The notes: a model not told the origin generated them from the letters alone. A stretch of DNA of 64,000 bases from Akkermansiaceae bacterium (GCA_029866215.1 JARWZU010000001.1:1-64000), one strand, 5' to 3'; positions 9,144 through 20,212 are shown, counted from the stretch's first letter. Made by a program: numbers and translations.

Positions 9144-10108
9144 GGCTTCGGATGATGGTCGGGTGCTTCAATGAAGACATCAACCTGTTGGCCGACGTAA
9201 AGCGGAGGATCGCTGGGTCTGGTGAGCGAATAGATCACTTGCAGCACTCGGGTATCCACGCGTTCGGTGCTAGATCCGGTCAGCGAAGTCTTTGGAATCA
9301 CATAGGGTTCAACGCGGATGAATTCGAGAGGGAAGGTGACGGTTGGGTCACCTTTGAGGTAACCATGAGCGGCCTGTCCCGGACGGATGCGGCTGGCGTT
9401 TTGCTCATCGATGTCGGCACGGACTTGGAGCTTATCGATATCTCCAAGAATCATCGCGGGGTTTTTCGGAGTATTTGCGGCATATTCGCCCGAGCGGACG
9501 TCTACTTGGATAATGCTGCCGTCGCGAGGTGCACGGACCGTCAGGCGATCGATGAGCAAGTCAATCCGTTTGAGCGAACTCTCAGTTGCGGCGAGCTGGG
9601 CCTTGGCCGAAATCAGTTGAGCTTGGGAGATGGCGACGTCTTGTTTGCGGTTCTCGAGGTCGTCGAGGCTGACGGCGCGACTGTCGGCCACGGCTCCGAG
9701 TCGTGAGAGCTGGGAGTTCAGTTTGGCAAGTTGTGCCTCGCTCACGGCGATTTGCGCCCGTGCGATTTCATGTTGTGCCCGGGTCGAGAGTTGTTCCGCG
9801 AGGAGGTCACGGTTGTCGAGAGTGAGGAGGGGCTGGTCCTTTTTGACGAGGTCATTGACCTTCACCAAAATTGAGGAGACCAAGCCGGGACTGGGCATGC
9901 CAATCGCGACATTTTCGCTGAGCGCTTCAAGAATGCCGGTTGCCGCGACTGCCTCGACGTAAGGCTTCTGTGGTGGGATGATAGGCGGGTCGCTTGAGGT
10001 GGGCAATTGGCGTTCCGCTTGGGTACGCGAGATCATGAAGATGGCGTAGAAGCCGACGATGGCTGCGGCGATCGAGCCGTAGCGGACCAGTTTGGAGATG
10101 AAGATCAT
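9140..10108 (-). CDS. HlyD/DevB-family periplasmic adaptor protein
   Basis: A protein of 322 residues with an N-terminal membrane anchor (about 10-26). The biotinyl-lipoyl-like half-motif is at VAIGMPSPGLVSSILVKVND and the return half at LTVRAPRDGSIIQVDVRSGE. An alpha-helical hairpin (about 105-185) lies between them, then a beta-barrel region (about 205-300). This is the membrane-fusion protein linking an inner-membrane pump to the outer-membrane channel. With an MacB/DevC-type permease and a separate ATPase upstream, the set most resembles DevBCA exporters. The substrate is unknown. Confidence 0.9.
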   Translation of the reverse strand: MIFISKLVRYGSIAAAIVGFYAIFMISRTQAERQLPTSSDPPIIPPQKPYVEAVAATGILEALSENVAIGMPSPGLVSSILVKVNDLVKKDQPLLTLDNRDLLAEQLSTRAQHEIARAQIAVSEAQLAKLNSQLSRLGAVADSRAVSLDDLENRKQDVAISQAQLISAKAQLAATESSLKRIDLLIDRLTVRAPRDGSIIQVDVRSGEYAANTPKNPAMILGDIDKLQVRADIDEQNASRIRPGQAAHGYLKGDPTVTFPLEFIRVEPYVIPKTSLTGSSTERVDTRVLQVIYSLTRPSDPPLYVGQQVDVFIEAPDHHPKP

Positions 10109-10193
10109 GCAGTTAAGGGAAAACTTTGTATGCGTTCGAATGGACGTGAGGAGAAACGGTGAGTTGATTTTTCCTGTTAGTTTCTAATGAATT

Positions 10194-10946
10194 TTAGCCG
10201 TGGGAGTGTTCGTGGACGAAGTGCGGTGGGGTGGGCTGGGTTTGCTCATGGACCTCAACAATCTCACCGTCATCCATCCGAGCGATCCGGTCGGCGTAGG
10301 AGAAAATCCGGCTGTCATGGGTTACGATGATCACGGCACGGTCGGGCGAGCGTGCGACTTGCCTGAAAAGGTCGAGGACGATTTCTCCATTTCGTGCGTC
10401 GAGGGCGGCGGTGGGTTCGTCGCAAATGACGAGCGGCGGTTCATGGACGAGGGCGCGTGCGATGGCGACGCGCTGTTGTTCGCCACCGGAGAGTTTGTTA
10501 GGGCGTTCCTTCCAGCGTTTTCCAAGTCCGACGCGATCAAGCGCATCCTTTGCTCGTTGAAGTGCCTTGCTGCTTGATACCCCTTGAATCATCAGCGGGA
10601 TGCCGACGTTTTCAGCGATGTTGATGGTGGGAATTAAATTGAATTGTTGGAAAATGAACCCAATGTTTTTTGAGCGGAACCGAGTGAGTGCTGAACCGGA
10701 CATTTCATTCAGTTGATTTTCGAGGACATTGATTCCACCTCCATCTACGCGGAGCGTGCCGGCGATCGCGCTGAGAAGCGTGGTTTTGCCACATCCGGAT
10801 GGTCCCACGAGCATCATAATTTCGCCGCTGTAGGCTTGGAGCATGATTTTTTTCAGGACGTGGATGCGGTTGTCTCCATCGCCGAAACTTTTTTCGACGT
10901 TCCGGACATCTACAATGATGCGGGTGGTTGGGATGGGGTTAGGCAC
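10194..10946 (-). CDS. ABC exporter ATP-binding subunit (DevA/LolD/MacB type)
   Basis: A protein of 250 residues starting at GTG. Walker A is GPSGCGKTT, the Q-loop is [10 protein letters not shown], the ABC signature is [15 protein letters not shown], Walker B is [12 protein letters not shown] and the H-loop is IIVTHD. These are typical of the LolD/MacB/DevA subfamily that drives mechanotransmission exporters. Its start overlaps the permease stop by 8 bp. A His-rich end ([13 protein letters not shown]) is unusual and could bind metal, although this is only a composition remark. Confidence 0.93.
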   Translation of the reverse strand: MPNPIPTTRIIVDVRNVEKSFGDGDNRIHVLKKIMLQAYSGEIMMLVGPSGCGKTTLLSAIAGTLRVDGGGINVLENQLNEMSGSALTRFRSKNIGFIFQQFNLIPTINIAENVGIPLMIQGVSSSKALQRAKDALDRVGLGKRWKERPNKLSGGEQQRVAIARALVHEPPLVICDEPTAALDARNGEIVLDLFRQVARSPDRAVIIVTHDSRIFSYADRIARMDDGEIVEVHEQTQPTPPHFVHEHSHG

Positions 10947-12108
10947 GGAATACCATGGCGGGTTCGTAAAGACTTAAGCGGATGATGCCAAGAAGTGCGG
11001 CAAGCATGCAAATCAGTTGGACTGCGACGAACGCGAAAACGGGAATCTGCCAGGGCATGAAGAACGGTGGCTGACCATTTTTGAGTGCGCCCATCGCGAA
11101 GCCCGAGGTTGCGAGGAGTCCGAGGCCAAAGCCGATGATGCCGATCGTGAAGGCTTGGAAAAGGAGCATCATGCTGAGTCTCACGTTCGACATTCCCATC
11201 GCCTTGAGTGCGCCGAGGTGTTTGAGGTTATCTAACACAAATGAGTAGAAGGTTTGGCAGGCGATCGCCACGCCGACGATGAATCCGATGACGACCGTGG
11301 TTCCGAAGGAGATCGGGATCCCTGTGTTCCGGATGTACCACCAGACGGTTGAGGTATTGAAATCCTTGGTGTCTTTTCCAAAGTTGTGATTCACATAAGC
11401 GCGGAGTTCGGTGGTGCGCTCGATGTCGGCAGCCGCTTGTTCGACGGACATTCCTTTGACCGGGGCGGCAATCACCGCACTTAGCATTTTTCTTGAGGGC
11501 GGTGTGTATTGCAATGCTCTCTCGTAGGTCGTCCAAACGTAAGGGCCACCAGTGAAGGATCGCATCGCCTCGCAGATGCCGACCACCCGTGCTTCTACAT
11601 CGTTGATCTCGAAGCGGTCGCCTATTTTAATTTTGGTGGAGGGATCTTTGGGGTTCGAGGCGAGTCGGGTGGTGGCCAGTTGATCGATGACCACCGTGTT
11701 TGGCAGTCGAAGGTCTTCGAGTCTTCCCTCGACCATTCGGCCGGGTGCACCTGCGAGCGAGGCGGCATCGATCCCGACGAGCTGGACGGTCTTGAAGCTG
11801 CCATCGCTGAGCCGCACGCGTTGGATGCCAGAGTAAAGTGGCATCGCCCAGCGAACGGATGAAACGGAGCGGACGCGGTCCACGTCCGTGTCTCGCATGG
11901 GGTTGGTTTCATTGATTTGTTCGACGCGTTCTTCCACTACGAAAATCGGTGCAGCGACGTTTCTCAGGGTGGCGGTGGTCCAGAGCATCAGGCCGCAAAA
12001 CACGGAGGCTTGCTGGACGATCAGGAAAGTGGCGAAAAACAGCCCAGCGACGAGCATCACGTACTTGGCTGTGTCGCCAAAAAGCATCTTTAGAGCTAGT
12101 CCAATCAT
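10939..12108 (-). CDS. ABC exporter permease, DevC/FtsX-like
   Basis: A protein of 389 residues with the FtsX/MacB layout. There is one N-terminal membrane helix (about 15-35), then a large periplasmic MacB_PCD-like domain (about 40-255), then three C-terminal helices (near 270, 320 and 360; for example VVIGFIVGVAIACQTFYSFV). It is the first gene of the apparent four-gene operon permease-ATPase-adaptor-channel on the minus strand. Cyanobacterial DevBCA exports glycolipids and related pumps export siderophores or lipids; nothing here fixes the substrate. Confidence 0.9.
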   Translation of the reverse strand: MIGLALKMLFGDTAKYVMLVAGLFFATFLIVQQASVFCGLMLWTTATLRNVAAPIFVVEERVEQINETNPMRDTDVDRVRSVSSVRWAMPLYSGIQRVRLSDGSFKTVQLVGIDAASLAGAPGRMVEGRLEDLRLPNTVVIDQLATTRLASNPKDPSTKIKIGDRFEINDVEARVVGICEAMRSFTGGPYVWTTYERALQYTPPSRKMLSAVIAAPVKGMSVEQAAADIERTTELRAYVNHNFGKDTKDFNTSTVWWYIRNTGIPISFGTTVVIGFIVGVAIACQTFYSFVLDNLKHLGALKAMGMSNVRLSMMLLFQAFTIGIIGFGLGLLATSGFAMGALKNGQPPFFMPWQIPVFAFVAVQLICMLAALLGIIRLSLYEPAMVFRA

Positions 12109-12202
12109 GGGGGTAATGTTGATCCTTAGGAGAGTCTACCTTTAAAATCTAGACAATTGTGGGATAGATGTTGGCTTTCTTTGGACGCATCATAAATTTT
12201 GG

Positions 12203-13672
12203 TTAGGCGAAAGCAAGGGCTTCATCGAATGCCGAGAGGATCGAATCCAAGGGTTCGAGGCCGCAGGAAACGCGGAGGAGATTGGCCGAAACGCCACAGG
12301 CCTCTGCCCAGTCGAGTTCGTGGTAGTGCGCCAAAAGCGTGTAAGGACACACCAAGGTGAATTCGGTTCCGAAGCTGGGGCCTTTCGAGAGGCGGAGCGT
12401 GTCATAAACCTTCGCAGTTTTTTTCTGATTTTTGAGGACAAATGACATCAGGCCACCAAAGCCGCCGCCCTTGCGCATGATGGCTTCGTAGTTCGAGGTA
12501 AAAGTCAGCGATGGGTGCCAAACTTCGGCCACGGCTGGGTGGTTGGCGAGCCATGATGCGACTGCTAGGCCGTTGGCATTGACGGTTTCCATCCGCTGTG
12601 GATAGCCCTTGATGTTCGAAAGGAGCACCTCCGCGTCGGCAATGTAGAGAGGGGAGCACTCCGCTTGGTCGCTCGCGAGGGCCGCGCAAAGTGTCTTAGC
12701 GATGGGAGAATTGGCGTTTACCGTGGCCATTCCTGCCATGACGTCGCCCATTCCGGAAATCCATTTGGTGAGGCTGCCGGTGACAACATCGGCGATTGGT
12801 AGGGCGTCGACGTTGAGGGGGCTCACTGCCGAGTCATCGACCACGAGTGGGGTGGCTCCGTCGGCGCAAGCTTGGGAGACCCGTTGCAGGTCGACCGTCC
12901 GGAGGAGCGGGTTGCTGGGGACTTCGGTCATCACTGCGGCGAATTCACCCTGGCGGATGCGCATCAGTGCCTCATCGAACGACTCACCAGTCGCGTCGTT
13001 AAGGTAAACCACTCCATGGCCAAAATGGTCCTGCACCTTCAAGCTGTCGACATAGGGGAATTCGAGTTGCAGGGTTTTTTTTCCTGCTTGAACCCCTGGG
13101 AGGGCCCGCAACACGGCGGTGATTGCAGCCATCCCACTGCTGAAAATGAATGTATGATCTGGGGCTGCTCCGGTGAATTTTGCGAGTGACCGAGCAACCA
13201 AGTGTGACTTCGAGCCCTCGCGCAATTTGCCGTCGATGAAGTCTTGGGCTTGTCGACTGCTGATCACTTCGCCCGAGAATCGCCAGTATTCGTTGGCTTG
13301 TTGTTTTGCTTTTGCTGGGACCACCAGCACTTGAAGTCCGTGAAAACTTGCGATGCGCACGGCGGTCTCTGCGCTGCGTTCGACCCAGCGGTGAGCCCGT
13401 TGGACTGATGCCTTGGTCGGCAGGACGATGACCTCCTCTGAGTTGCTGGCGACCTCTGCCTTTGCTGCTGCGAAAAGCCGCTCGACCACCGAGTGCTTGA
13501 AGAATCTTGGGTAGCCAGTCCGCATGCGTTTGAGCACCTTTTCGCGGCCCTCCTCGTATCCCAAAATCGAATCCCACGTCGGTAGACAAACCGAGCAGGC
13601 ATGCGAGGAATCCGGAAGCGGTAGCCCCAGATCCTCTTCCTGCCATGCCGGGTTGGCGAGTAGGTCACGCAT
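12203..13672 (-). CDS. Cys/Met-metabolism PLP-dependent enzyme
   Basis: A protein of 489 residues from ATG at 13672. It has the fold-type I pattern of cystathionine gamma-synthase and relatives: FSSGMAAI (about 177-184), PSNPLLRTVD (about 252-261), the cofactor Asp in PLVVDDSA (about 279-280), and the Schiff-base Lys at about 303 in GSLTKWISG. An extra N-terminal stretch of about 120 residues precedes the PLP domain and contains a CSVC pair (27-30). Compared with the roughly 400-residue MetB/MetC enzymes it is long. The exact reaction (gamma-synthase, lyase or other) cannot be assigned. Confidence 0.85.
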   Translation of the reverse strand: MRDLLANPAWQEEDLGLPLPDSSHACSVCLPTWDSILGYEEGREKVLKRMRTGYPRFFKHSVVERLFAAAKAEVASNSEEVIVLPTKASVQRAHRWVERSAETAVRIASFHGLQVLVVPAKAKQQANEYWRFSGEVISSRQAQDFIDGKLREGSKSHLVARSLAKFTGAAPDHTFIFSSGMAAITAVLRALPGVQAGKKTLQLEFPYVDSLKVQDHFGHGVVYLNDATGESFDEALMRIRQGEFAAVMTEVPSNPLLRTVDLQRVSQACADGATPLVVDDSAVSPLNVDALPIADVVTGSLTKWISGMGDVMAGMATVNANSPIAKTLCAALASDQAECSPLYIADAEVLLSNIKGYPQRMETVNANGLAVASWLANHPAVAEVWHPSLTFTSNYEAIMRKGGGFGGLMSFVLKNQKKTAKVYDTLRLSKGPSFGTEFTLVCPYTLLAHYHELDWAEACGVSANLLRVSCGLEPLDSILSAFDEALAFA

Positions 13673-13816
13673 CACAGACCTTCAATGACCTGCTGGGAAG
13701 CGAAGGGCAAGCCGGATCAGAGGATCTAGGCGACCAATTGCAGCGCTTTTCCTGCGAAAGCTGACAATTTCGCTTCAGTTTTGGGATTCTAGGATAAAAA
13801 TCGATGAGAAATCCGC

Positions 13817-14836
13817 TTACAGCAGGACCTCGATCATCGCCCGTTTCCGTTTCGATTCGATCCAGCGCTCGTACTGAGTTGATGTCTTTTTCCGGCGAAC
13901 TCGCTCCTCGATCATTTCTCGAACCTTGACGAGCGGGGGAGGTGGGCCGAGTTGGACCTTGGTCGCTTTGACCAAAGTGAAGCCCTGAGCGTCCATGAGT
14001 GGGCCGATGAGTTTGCCGACCGGGGCATCAAACATGATGGCGGCAAACTCGGGTGACAAGTCGGCGCGCGGAACCCCTTCTTGTAGACCGCCTCCGTCTG
14101 CAAAGGCATCTTTGGAATTAGCCTTCGCGAGGGCGGTGAAATCCGCGCCCTTGGCGAGCTGGTTGGCGAGGGATTCTGCGAGAGAGAGTTGGGTCTCTGG
14201 GCTGGCGGCTGGATTCTGTGGATCCGACGCGGGGATGAAGATTTTCTGGAAGCTAATCACGTCTTGGGTGACATCGCGGAGGGTTCCTTTGACGTCATCG
14301 TATTCCTTCTCGATTTCCTGTGGAAGTGGAGGCGGGGCATCGGAAAACTGCTGGGCACGCATCGCTTGCACAATCATCTTCTCGCGGGTCATTTCTCGGT
14401 ACCCCTCCATGGTGAGTCGGCTGCGTTTGAGTTCTTCGCGGAACTTTGCCTCATCGCCATTGAAGAGTTCGCGAACCTGGCGCTTGACCTCTTCGTCAAT
14501 GATGCTCGGTTTAATGGCTGCGCCGAGCTGTTTGAACTCGTCGAGAACGATCTGGCGGTCGATCAATTCTTGGACGATGTTCGCCTTGGACTCCTTGAAT
14601 TTTGCTTCGAACTGAGCGCCTCGCCGTGGAAATTGTGCGGACAGCTGGGCATAAATCGGCGCAAGCATGAACGAGACTTGGTTTTTGGTAACGACTCGGC
14701 CGTTGATTTTTGCGGCGATCCCGTTCACTTCCATCAGACCAGTGGACAGCTTCGGTGCGAGTGCCTGCGCATGAAGGGCTCCGCCAGCGAGGAGGGTAGC
14801 GGAGACGAGGAGAGTGAATGCGTGATGCAACTTCAT
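13817..14836 (-). CDS. SurA-like periplasmic chaperone / peptidyl-prolyl isomerase
   Basis: A protein of 339 residues from ATG at 14836, chosen because it begins a signal peptide, MKLHHAFTLLVSATLLAGG, ending near ALHAQA. The SurA N-terminal chaperone region (about 32-185) starts with VNGIAAKINGRVVTKNQV, the usual SurA opening. One parvulin domain follows (about 195-300: FQKIFIPASDP, FTALAKANSKDAFADGGGL, GFTLVKATKV). It would chaperone outer-membrane proteins. The gene lies 16 bp downstream of mfd on the same strand, so co-transcription is likely. Confidence 0.88.
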   Translation of the reverse strand: MKLHHAFTLLVSATLLAGGALHAQALAPKLSTGLMEVNGIAAKINGRVVTKNQVSFMLAPIYAQLSAQFPRRGAQFEAKFKESKANIVQELIDRQIVLDEFKQLGAAIKPSIIDEEVKRQVRELFNGDEAKFREELKRSRLTMEGYREMTREKMIVQAMRAQQFSDAPPPLPQEIEKEYDDVKGTLRDVTQDVISFQKIFIPASDPQNPAASPETQLSLAESLANQLAKGADFTALAKANSKDAFADGGGLQEGVPRADLSPEFAAIMFDAPVGKLIGPLMDAQGFTLVKATKVQLGPPPPLVKVREMIEERVRRKKTSTQYERWIESKRKRAMIEVLL

Positions 14837-14852
14837 GAAAAGTAATGGGATA

Positions 14853-17800
14853 TCAAAATTTGCGCAGTAAATCAACCGCTTCACTCAGCTTCTCTCGTGG
14901 GCTCGCGGATTGCAAGCGAGGAAATCGGCGGCCCTCCAGCAGGATGTAATCGCCATTTCGGTGGAGCATGAGCCTCTGGCCTTGGATTTCCACCGAGGCG
15001 ATGCCTTGGGCGGCGGCCAGCGCCTTAATCCGTGCGATTTCGATGAGCCGTGCTGCGGGTTCAGGGATTCTGCCGAAGCGGTCGCGCCAGGATTTTTCCA
15101 ACGCGGCTAGAGATTTCTCGGTCACGGCTTCGGCGAGTTCCCGATAGGCGGTGATGCGTACCTTTGTTTCTTCCAACCAAGAAGCGGGTAAAAATGCGGG
15201 TAATACCTCGTTAGGCGCCTCGCGCAGGTAAGCGGTCTCGCCGAACGAAATGAAGTCCGCCTTGAAGCCCGTTTCGCCGCGTGGGGCGTCTTTCCGACCT
15301 TTGAGGCGGTCGACCGATTGCCTTAAGAGCTGGCAGTAAAGCTCGAAGCCGATTTGCGAAATGTGGCCGGACTGCTTGGTTCCGAGGAGGTTGCCCGCGC
15401 CTCGGATCTCCAGATCCTTCATGGCGATTTTGAATCCAGAACCCAGCGCGGTGTATTCTTTGATTGCGTTGATTCTCTTGCGGGCATCTCCCACGGTCAT
15501 CATGTCGCGTGGCAGCAGTAAAATGGCGTACGCTTTTTCGCCTGCCCGCCCGACACGGCCGCGGAGCTGATAGAGATCTGCCAAACCGAAGCGATCGGCG
15601 CGATCGATGAGAATCGTGTTCGCATTCGGGATGTCGATTCCCGTTTCGATGATGGTGGTGGCTAACAAGACATCCGCCTCACCCTTGACGAAGGTGTGCA
15701 TGACCACCTCAAGGTCGTCCTTGTCCATTTGTCCATGCCCGATGAGTACCCGGGCATCGGGCACCAGCTCGCGGATCTTGCTGGCCATCATGTCGATCGT
15801 TTTGACGCGGTTGTGCAGGAAGAATACTTGGCCGCCGCGCTTCATCTCGCGGAGGATTGCGTCGCGAATGATGCGTTCATCGTAAGCGCAAACGGTGGTG
15901 GCGACGGGAACTCGGTTTGGCGGTGGCGTGTCGATCGTGGACATGTCGCGCGCGCCCATGAGTGCCATGTAGAGCGTGCGAGGAATGGGCGTTGCGGAAA
16001 GTGTTAGCACATCCACCTGCCGGAAAAGTTGTTTGAATTTTTCCTTATGGGCGACGCCAAATCGTTGCTCCTCATCCACCACCACCAGTCCGAGATCCTT
16101 GAACGCGACATCGCCTGAGACCAGTCGGTGCGTGCCGATCACGAGATCCACCGAGCCATCCGCGAGGCCGGTGATAGTCTCACGCACCTCGCTGGCGCTG
16201 CGGAAGCGGTTGAGTAAATCGATGCGGATCGGGTAGTCTGAAAAGCGTTCTCGGAAGGTCCGCCAATGTTGTTCTGCGAGCACCGTGGTGGGCACGAGGA
16301 TGGCGACTTGCTTGCCGCTGGTGATCGCCTTGAATGCCGCGCGGATGGCCACCTCGGTTTTTCCGAACCCGACATCGCCGCAGATTAAGCGGTCCATCGG
16401 TTTGGGTGCCTCGAGGTCAAGCTTGGTGTCCTCGATCGCCCGTCGTTGATCGGTCGTCTCGGTGTAATGAAATGAGCGCTCGAACTCCCACATCCAGCGT
16501 GAGTCGGGTGGGTGTGCGAATCCAGATTCCGACTGGCGCTCGGCTTGAACCCGCAACAGCTGCGCGGCGTAGTCGAGGATCGACTTTTCAGCAGCCTTGC
16601 GTGCAGTTTTCCATGAGGTGCCGCCGAGTTTGTTGAGTTCTGGGGTCTTGCCTCCGAGCCCAACATATTTTCCGACGAGGTGCGCTTGCTCGAGTGGAAC
16701 CCCTAACAGCGAACCGTCGCGGTATTCCAGAACAAGCTCGTCGCCCTCATCGCCTTGTTGGATGCCACGAAATCGCCCGATGCCATATTCGTAGTGAACT
16801 ACCAGGTCGCCTTCTGCCATTTCATCGACCGTGGTGCGGGCTCGTGCGGCTCTGGCTTTTTCTAACAGCGAGCGCCGCGGGCCGCCCGGCATGCGATAGC
16901 GGCCGAACAATTCGGACGACGAGAGCACCGCGATCTTGGAAATGGGCACCGTGAACCCCGCGAATAAATCGCCGCACACTGCGGTGATTCCGAGATCCCG
17001 TTCGAGGTCCTTGCCAGCGAGTTCGGTGAAGCGATCGATCTCGCCCTTGTTGCCGAAGACCATGGCGATGTCCCACTCGTGGCGTTTCCACTCGTTGAGC
17101 TGGCGGAAGAAATTTTCCCTTCGTGTTTCCTCGAGGATGAAGTCGCCGGCTTCGAAGGTTCCTAACGGACTGCCGAAACATGACAGGGTGAAATCCTCCT
17201 CGCTGTTCAAGGTTGCGGCTCCTTCGAGAATTCGAACATCCGGTTTTTCGATCTCCGCATCGTAGGAAATGATCAGGTCGGATGGGCGGCGGTAATCGGC
17301 GATGCTTGCCTCTGACGATGGTTCTGCGAGGAGAAGGTCGGACTCACTCAGCTTGCGGGTCGATGCTTGCGAATCCAGATCGAACTCGCGGATCGACTCG
17401 AGTTCTCGATCAAAAAACTCCAAGCGGAGTGGCTTTGCGGCCTGCCATGCGAAGAGGTCAAGGATGCCGCCGCGGACTGCGAATTGGCCACGACCCGTGA
17501 CGGTGGGTGTGCGTTCGTAGCCGTGGTCGGCGAGTGATTTGGCGAGTTCAACTGGGTCCAGCTGGGTTCCTGACTTGAGGGGTGTCCGGCTTGCGCGGAG
17601 TGCAGCGGGCGAGGGGGCCTTGCCGGCGAATGCATCGCTGCCGCAAACGACCACGCATGATTCCGAGCGGGCAAGGACTTCCAAGACCGCGAACCACTCG
17701 GCGGCGGATTCGGGGTCGGCGATGCTGCCTTCACCCGTTTCCACGGGACATTCGGGGAGGATGAGTGCCGAAACTCCCCACAGCTCGAGTTCAGCTGCGA

Positions 17801-18020
17801 GTCGTTCTCGGTGGCGGGGAAGATCACAAACCAGCCAGAGGCGCGATTTCTGCTGATCCTTTGCCGCAAGGTGCACCACGGCTGTTAGAAATGCATGGGA
17901 AGCTTCGGCCGAGTGATCAAGCACGACCTCGCGATCACCTTTGGCCAGAGGGGCCAAGCGTGCAGCGAATTCGGGCTGGGTCACGGCCCGCCGAAGCCAG
18001 CCGTGAGTTAGATCGTCCAT
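14853..18020 (-). CDS. mfd: Transcription-repair coupling factor Mfd
   Basis: A protein of 1055 residues from ATG at 18020 (MDDLTHGWLRR); 29 more in-frame codons upstream look untranslated. The UvrB-homology module is N-terminal, and the RNA polymerase-interacting domain is near residue 430 (GDLVVHYEYGIGRF). The RecG-like translocase has Walker A GDVGFGKTEVA, a DEEQ box in VVVDEEQRFGV and the QLRGRVGR motif VI. The C-terminal TRCF domain ends the protein. Mfd removes RNA polymerase stalled at lesions and recruits UvrA. The length is slightly short of E. coli Mfd (1148). Confidence 0.97.
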   Translation of the reverse strand: MDDLTHGWLRRAVTQPEFAARLAPLAKGDREVVLDHSAEASHAFLTAVVHLAAKDQQKSRLWLVCDLPRHRERLAAELELWGVSALILPECPVETGEGSIADPESAAEWFAVLEVLARSESCVVVCGSDAFAGKAPSPAALRASRTPLKSGTQLDPVELAKSLADHGYERTPTVTGRGQFAVRGGILDLFAWQAAKPLRLEFFDRELESIREFDLDSQASTRKLSESDLLLAEPSSEASIADYRRPSDLIISYDAEIEKPDVRILEGAATLNSEEDFTLSCFGSPLGTFEAGDFILEETRRENFFRQLNEWKRHEWDIAMVFGNKGEIDRFTELAGKDLERDLGITAVCGDLFAGFTVPISKIAVLSSSELFGRYRMPGGPRRSLLEKARAARARTTVDEMAEGDLVVHYEYGIGRFRGIQQGDEGDELVLEYRDGSLLGVPLEQAHLVGKYVGLGGKTPELNKLGGTSWKTARKAAEKSILDYAAQLLRVQAERQSESGFAHPPDSRWMWEFERSFHYTETTDQRRAIEDTKLDLEAPKPMDRLICGDVGFGKTEVAIRAAFKAITSGKQVAILVPTTVLAEQHWRTFRERFSDYPIRIDLLNRFRSASEVRETITGLADGSVDLVIGTHRLVSGDVAFKDLGLVVVDEEQRFGVAHKEKFKQLFRQVDVLTLSATPIPRTLYMALMGARDMSTIDTPPPNRVPVATTVCAYDERIIRDAILREMKRGGQVFFLHNRVKTIDMMASKIRELVPDARVLIGHGQMDKDDLEVVMHTFVKGEADVLLATTIIETGIDIPNANTILIDRADRFGLADLYQLRGRVGRAGEKAYAILLLPRDMMTVGDARKRINAIKEYTALGSGFKIAMKDLEIRGAGNLLGTKQSGHISQIGFELYCQLLRQSVDRLKGRKDAPRGETGFKADFISFGETAYLREAPNEVLPAFLPASWLEETKVRITAYRELAEAVTEKSLAALEKSWRDRFGRIPEPAARLIEIARIKALAAAQGIASVEIQGQRLMLHRNGDYILLEGRRFPRLQSASPREKLSEAVDLLRKF

Positions 18021-18064
18021 GTGGGACACGCCGCACGATGGGACTGATTCTCTCCGTCCGCAAG

Positions 18065-20212
18065 CTAAGCTGACTCGTGGGTCGGATTTCCCTTGGAACC
18101 GGCCCAAGTTCGGATCGCCTCAAGAAATGGCCGTGCGTAACGCTGGACCTTGGCGACGCCGATGCCCGGGACGAGCAATGCTTCATCGGCGTTGGTGGGT
18201 TGATAGCGTGCCAGCGCCTCGAGGGTTTTATTGCCGAAAATCACATAAGATGGGACATCCTCGCGGCGCGCGATTTTTTCGCGGATGTCTCTCAGCATGG
18301 AATAAAGTTGTCCATCGAACCCGTGGTCATGGAGCGCGATTTCCTTGCGGTCGGCCTCGGGATCTGGCCAGACCAGTTGAAAACTTGCCTCGCCGTGCAT
18401 CACCTTGTTTCCAAGCGGCGTGAGCGTGAGAAGCGGATATTCGCCGGTGACCGTCACCACCAATCCAGCGTCGCCGAGTGAGCGCATCAAGCGGTTGAGG
18501 TAGCCTGTGCCCTTGTCCTTGAGAATCCCATAGGTGGTGAGCTTGTCGAGGCCGCTAGTTAGAATTTCCTGAGAGCGGCTGCCCGCCAGCATTTGGATAA
18601 TCCGCCCCCGGCCGAAGCGGGCTTCCCAACCATTCGCAGTGCGATTCGACATGCGCGCGACGCCACTCAGCGCCTTGCGGACCATCATGGTTTCTTCGAC
18701 ATTTGGTGGGCGGACGTCGCCAAGGCTGCCATCCCGGCAAACGTCGCAGGTGCCACATCCACCGACTTCATCTTCGCCGAAATAGCTGAGAATCCACTGC
18801 TGGCGGCAACTCCTTGAGTAGCACATCTCGACCATCGCCTTGAGTTTCTCGCGGTCGCGTCGGTCTTTTTCTTCGATCGCCACCTCGTCGATTTGGAGGG
18901 TCCGCGCCATGACATCTGGCTTCAGCAAGCGAGTGCCGCGCACACGTTTTTTGGGGATATCAAATCGTTCGATGTATCCGCCGCGTGCAAGAATTGACAT
19001 GGCGCTGCCGACCGACATCGAGTTTTTGATGTCCGCACCTTCTGCGATCTCATCCAAGGTCCGGTGCACCTCGTATTCGCGATCGGCTTCGTTGAGGAGA
19101 TATTGATAGATCGCGCGAACCATCGTGGCGGATGGGTTCGCGCCATCGATGAAAAACTCTTGGGTTCGGGTGTCGGCGTAATTGAAAAGGAGCTCGCAAT
19201 ACGCGTTTTCTCCGTCGCGCCCCGCACGGCCAGCCTCTTGGTAGTAGGCCTCCACGCTACCGGGGATTTCGTAGTGGATCACGAAGCGGACATCCGAGCG
19301 GTCGATGCCCATGCCGAATGCGTTGGTGGCCACCGCGACATCGGCTTTGCGGTTGATGAAAACTTCCTGGGCGTTTTCGCGCTCGGTGTCGGTCATGCCA
19401 CCGTGATACGCGACGCATTTAATCCCCCAGCTAGCCAGCGTTTCTGATACGGAATCGACCTTCTTACGGGTCGCGCAGTAGATGATGCCGGTCTTGTGAG
19501 CGCTGATGACCGCTTTCATGCGATCATCTTTTTGCGCTGCCTTGTCCATGGCAGAGATGTTCAGCGAGAGGTTCGGACGGGAAAATCCGCTGACGAGTTC
19601 GAAAGGCGAGCGCAGCGCGAGCACCGACGTGATGTCTTCACGGACGATTGGGGTGGCGGTTGCGGTTAGTGCGATGCATTGCGGCTTGCCGATTTTTTCT
19701 AATGACTTCCCGAGTCGCAGATAGTCCGGCCGGAAATCATGGCCCCACTGGCTGAGGCAGTGCGCTTCATCCACCGCGAACAACGAGATTTCAATTCCAC
19801 TCAGGGCGTTGAGAAAGCTCTCAGCCCGGAAGCGTTCGGGGGCCACATAGACGAGCTTCCATTGCCCGGCGCGCATGCCGTCGAGACGTTCTTTTTGCTC
19901 GGGCCAGCTCAGGGTGGAGTTGATCATCGTGGCGGAAATTCCGCGGGCGACGAGGGCGTCTACCTGATCTTTCATCAGGGCGATCAGCGGAGAGATTACC
20001 AAGGTGACGCCGCTGAAACACAGTGCTGGGATTTGAAAACAAAGCGATTTCCCACCGCCGGTGGGCATGACCACAAGTCCGTCGCGGCCCGAGGTGATTT
20101 CGCGGATGACATCTTCTTGGCCGTCGAGAAAACCGGAAAACCCGAAATACCGCTGGAGCGCCTCGTGCGGCGTCATGGTCAGTGGTTTGGGATCGGAGGG
20201 ACTCAACGGCAT
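18065..20212 (-). CDS. recQ: ATP-dependent DNA helicase RecQ
   Basis: A protein of 715 residues; an internal ATG at 20176 ([13 protein letters not shown]) is an equally possible start. It has Walker A MPTGGGKS, the DEAH box in [23 protein letters not shown], and the motif VI region EAGRAGRDG. The RQC zinc site has four Cys (CYSRSC, then CGTCDVC). A winged-helix RQC part follows, and a C-terminal HRDC domain (about 625-705, [18 protein letters not shown]). It unwinds DNA 3'-5' in recombination repair. It is longer than E. coli RecQ (609), the extra length lying between RQC and HRDC. Confidence 0.96.
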   Translation of the reverse strand: MPLSPSDPKPLTMTPHEALQRYFGFSGFLDGQEDVIREITSGRDGLVVMPTGGGKSLCFQIPALCFSGVTLVISPLIALMKDQVDALVARGISATMINSTLSWPEQKERLDGMRAGQWKLVYVAPERFRAESFLNALSGIEISLFAVDEAHCLSQWGHDFRPDYLRLGKSLEKIGKPQCIALTATATPIVREDITSVLALRSPFELVSGFSRPNLSLNISAMDKAAQKDDRMKAVISAHKTGIIYCATRKKVDSVSETLASWGIKCVAYHGGMTDTERENAQEVFINRKADVAVATNAFGMGIDRSDVRFVIHYEIPGSVEAYYQEAGRAGRDGENAYCELLFNYADTRTQEFFIDGANPSATMVRAIYQYLLNEADREYEVHRTLDEIAEGADIKNSMSVGSAMSILARGGYIERFDIPKKRVRGTRLLKPDVMARTLQIDEVAIEEKDRRDREKLKAMVEMCYSRSCRQQWILSYFGEDEVGGCGTCDVCRDGSLGDVRPPNVEETMMVRKALSGVARMSNRTANGWEARFGRGRIIQMLAGSRSQEILTSGLDKLTTYGILKDKGTGYLNRLMRSLGDAGLVVTVTGEYPLLTLTPLGNKVMHGEASFQLVWPDPEADRKEIALHDHGFDGQLYSMLRDIREKIARREDVPSYVIFGNKTLEALARYQPTNADEALLVPGIGVAKVQRYARPFLEAIRTWAGSKGNPTHESA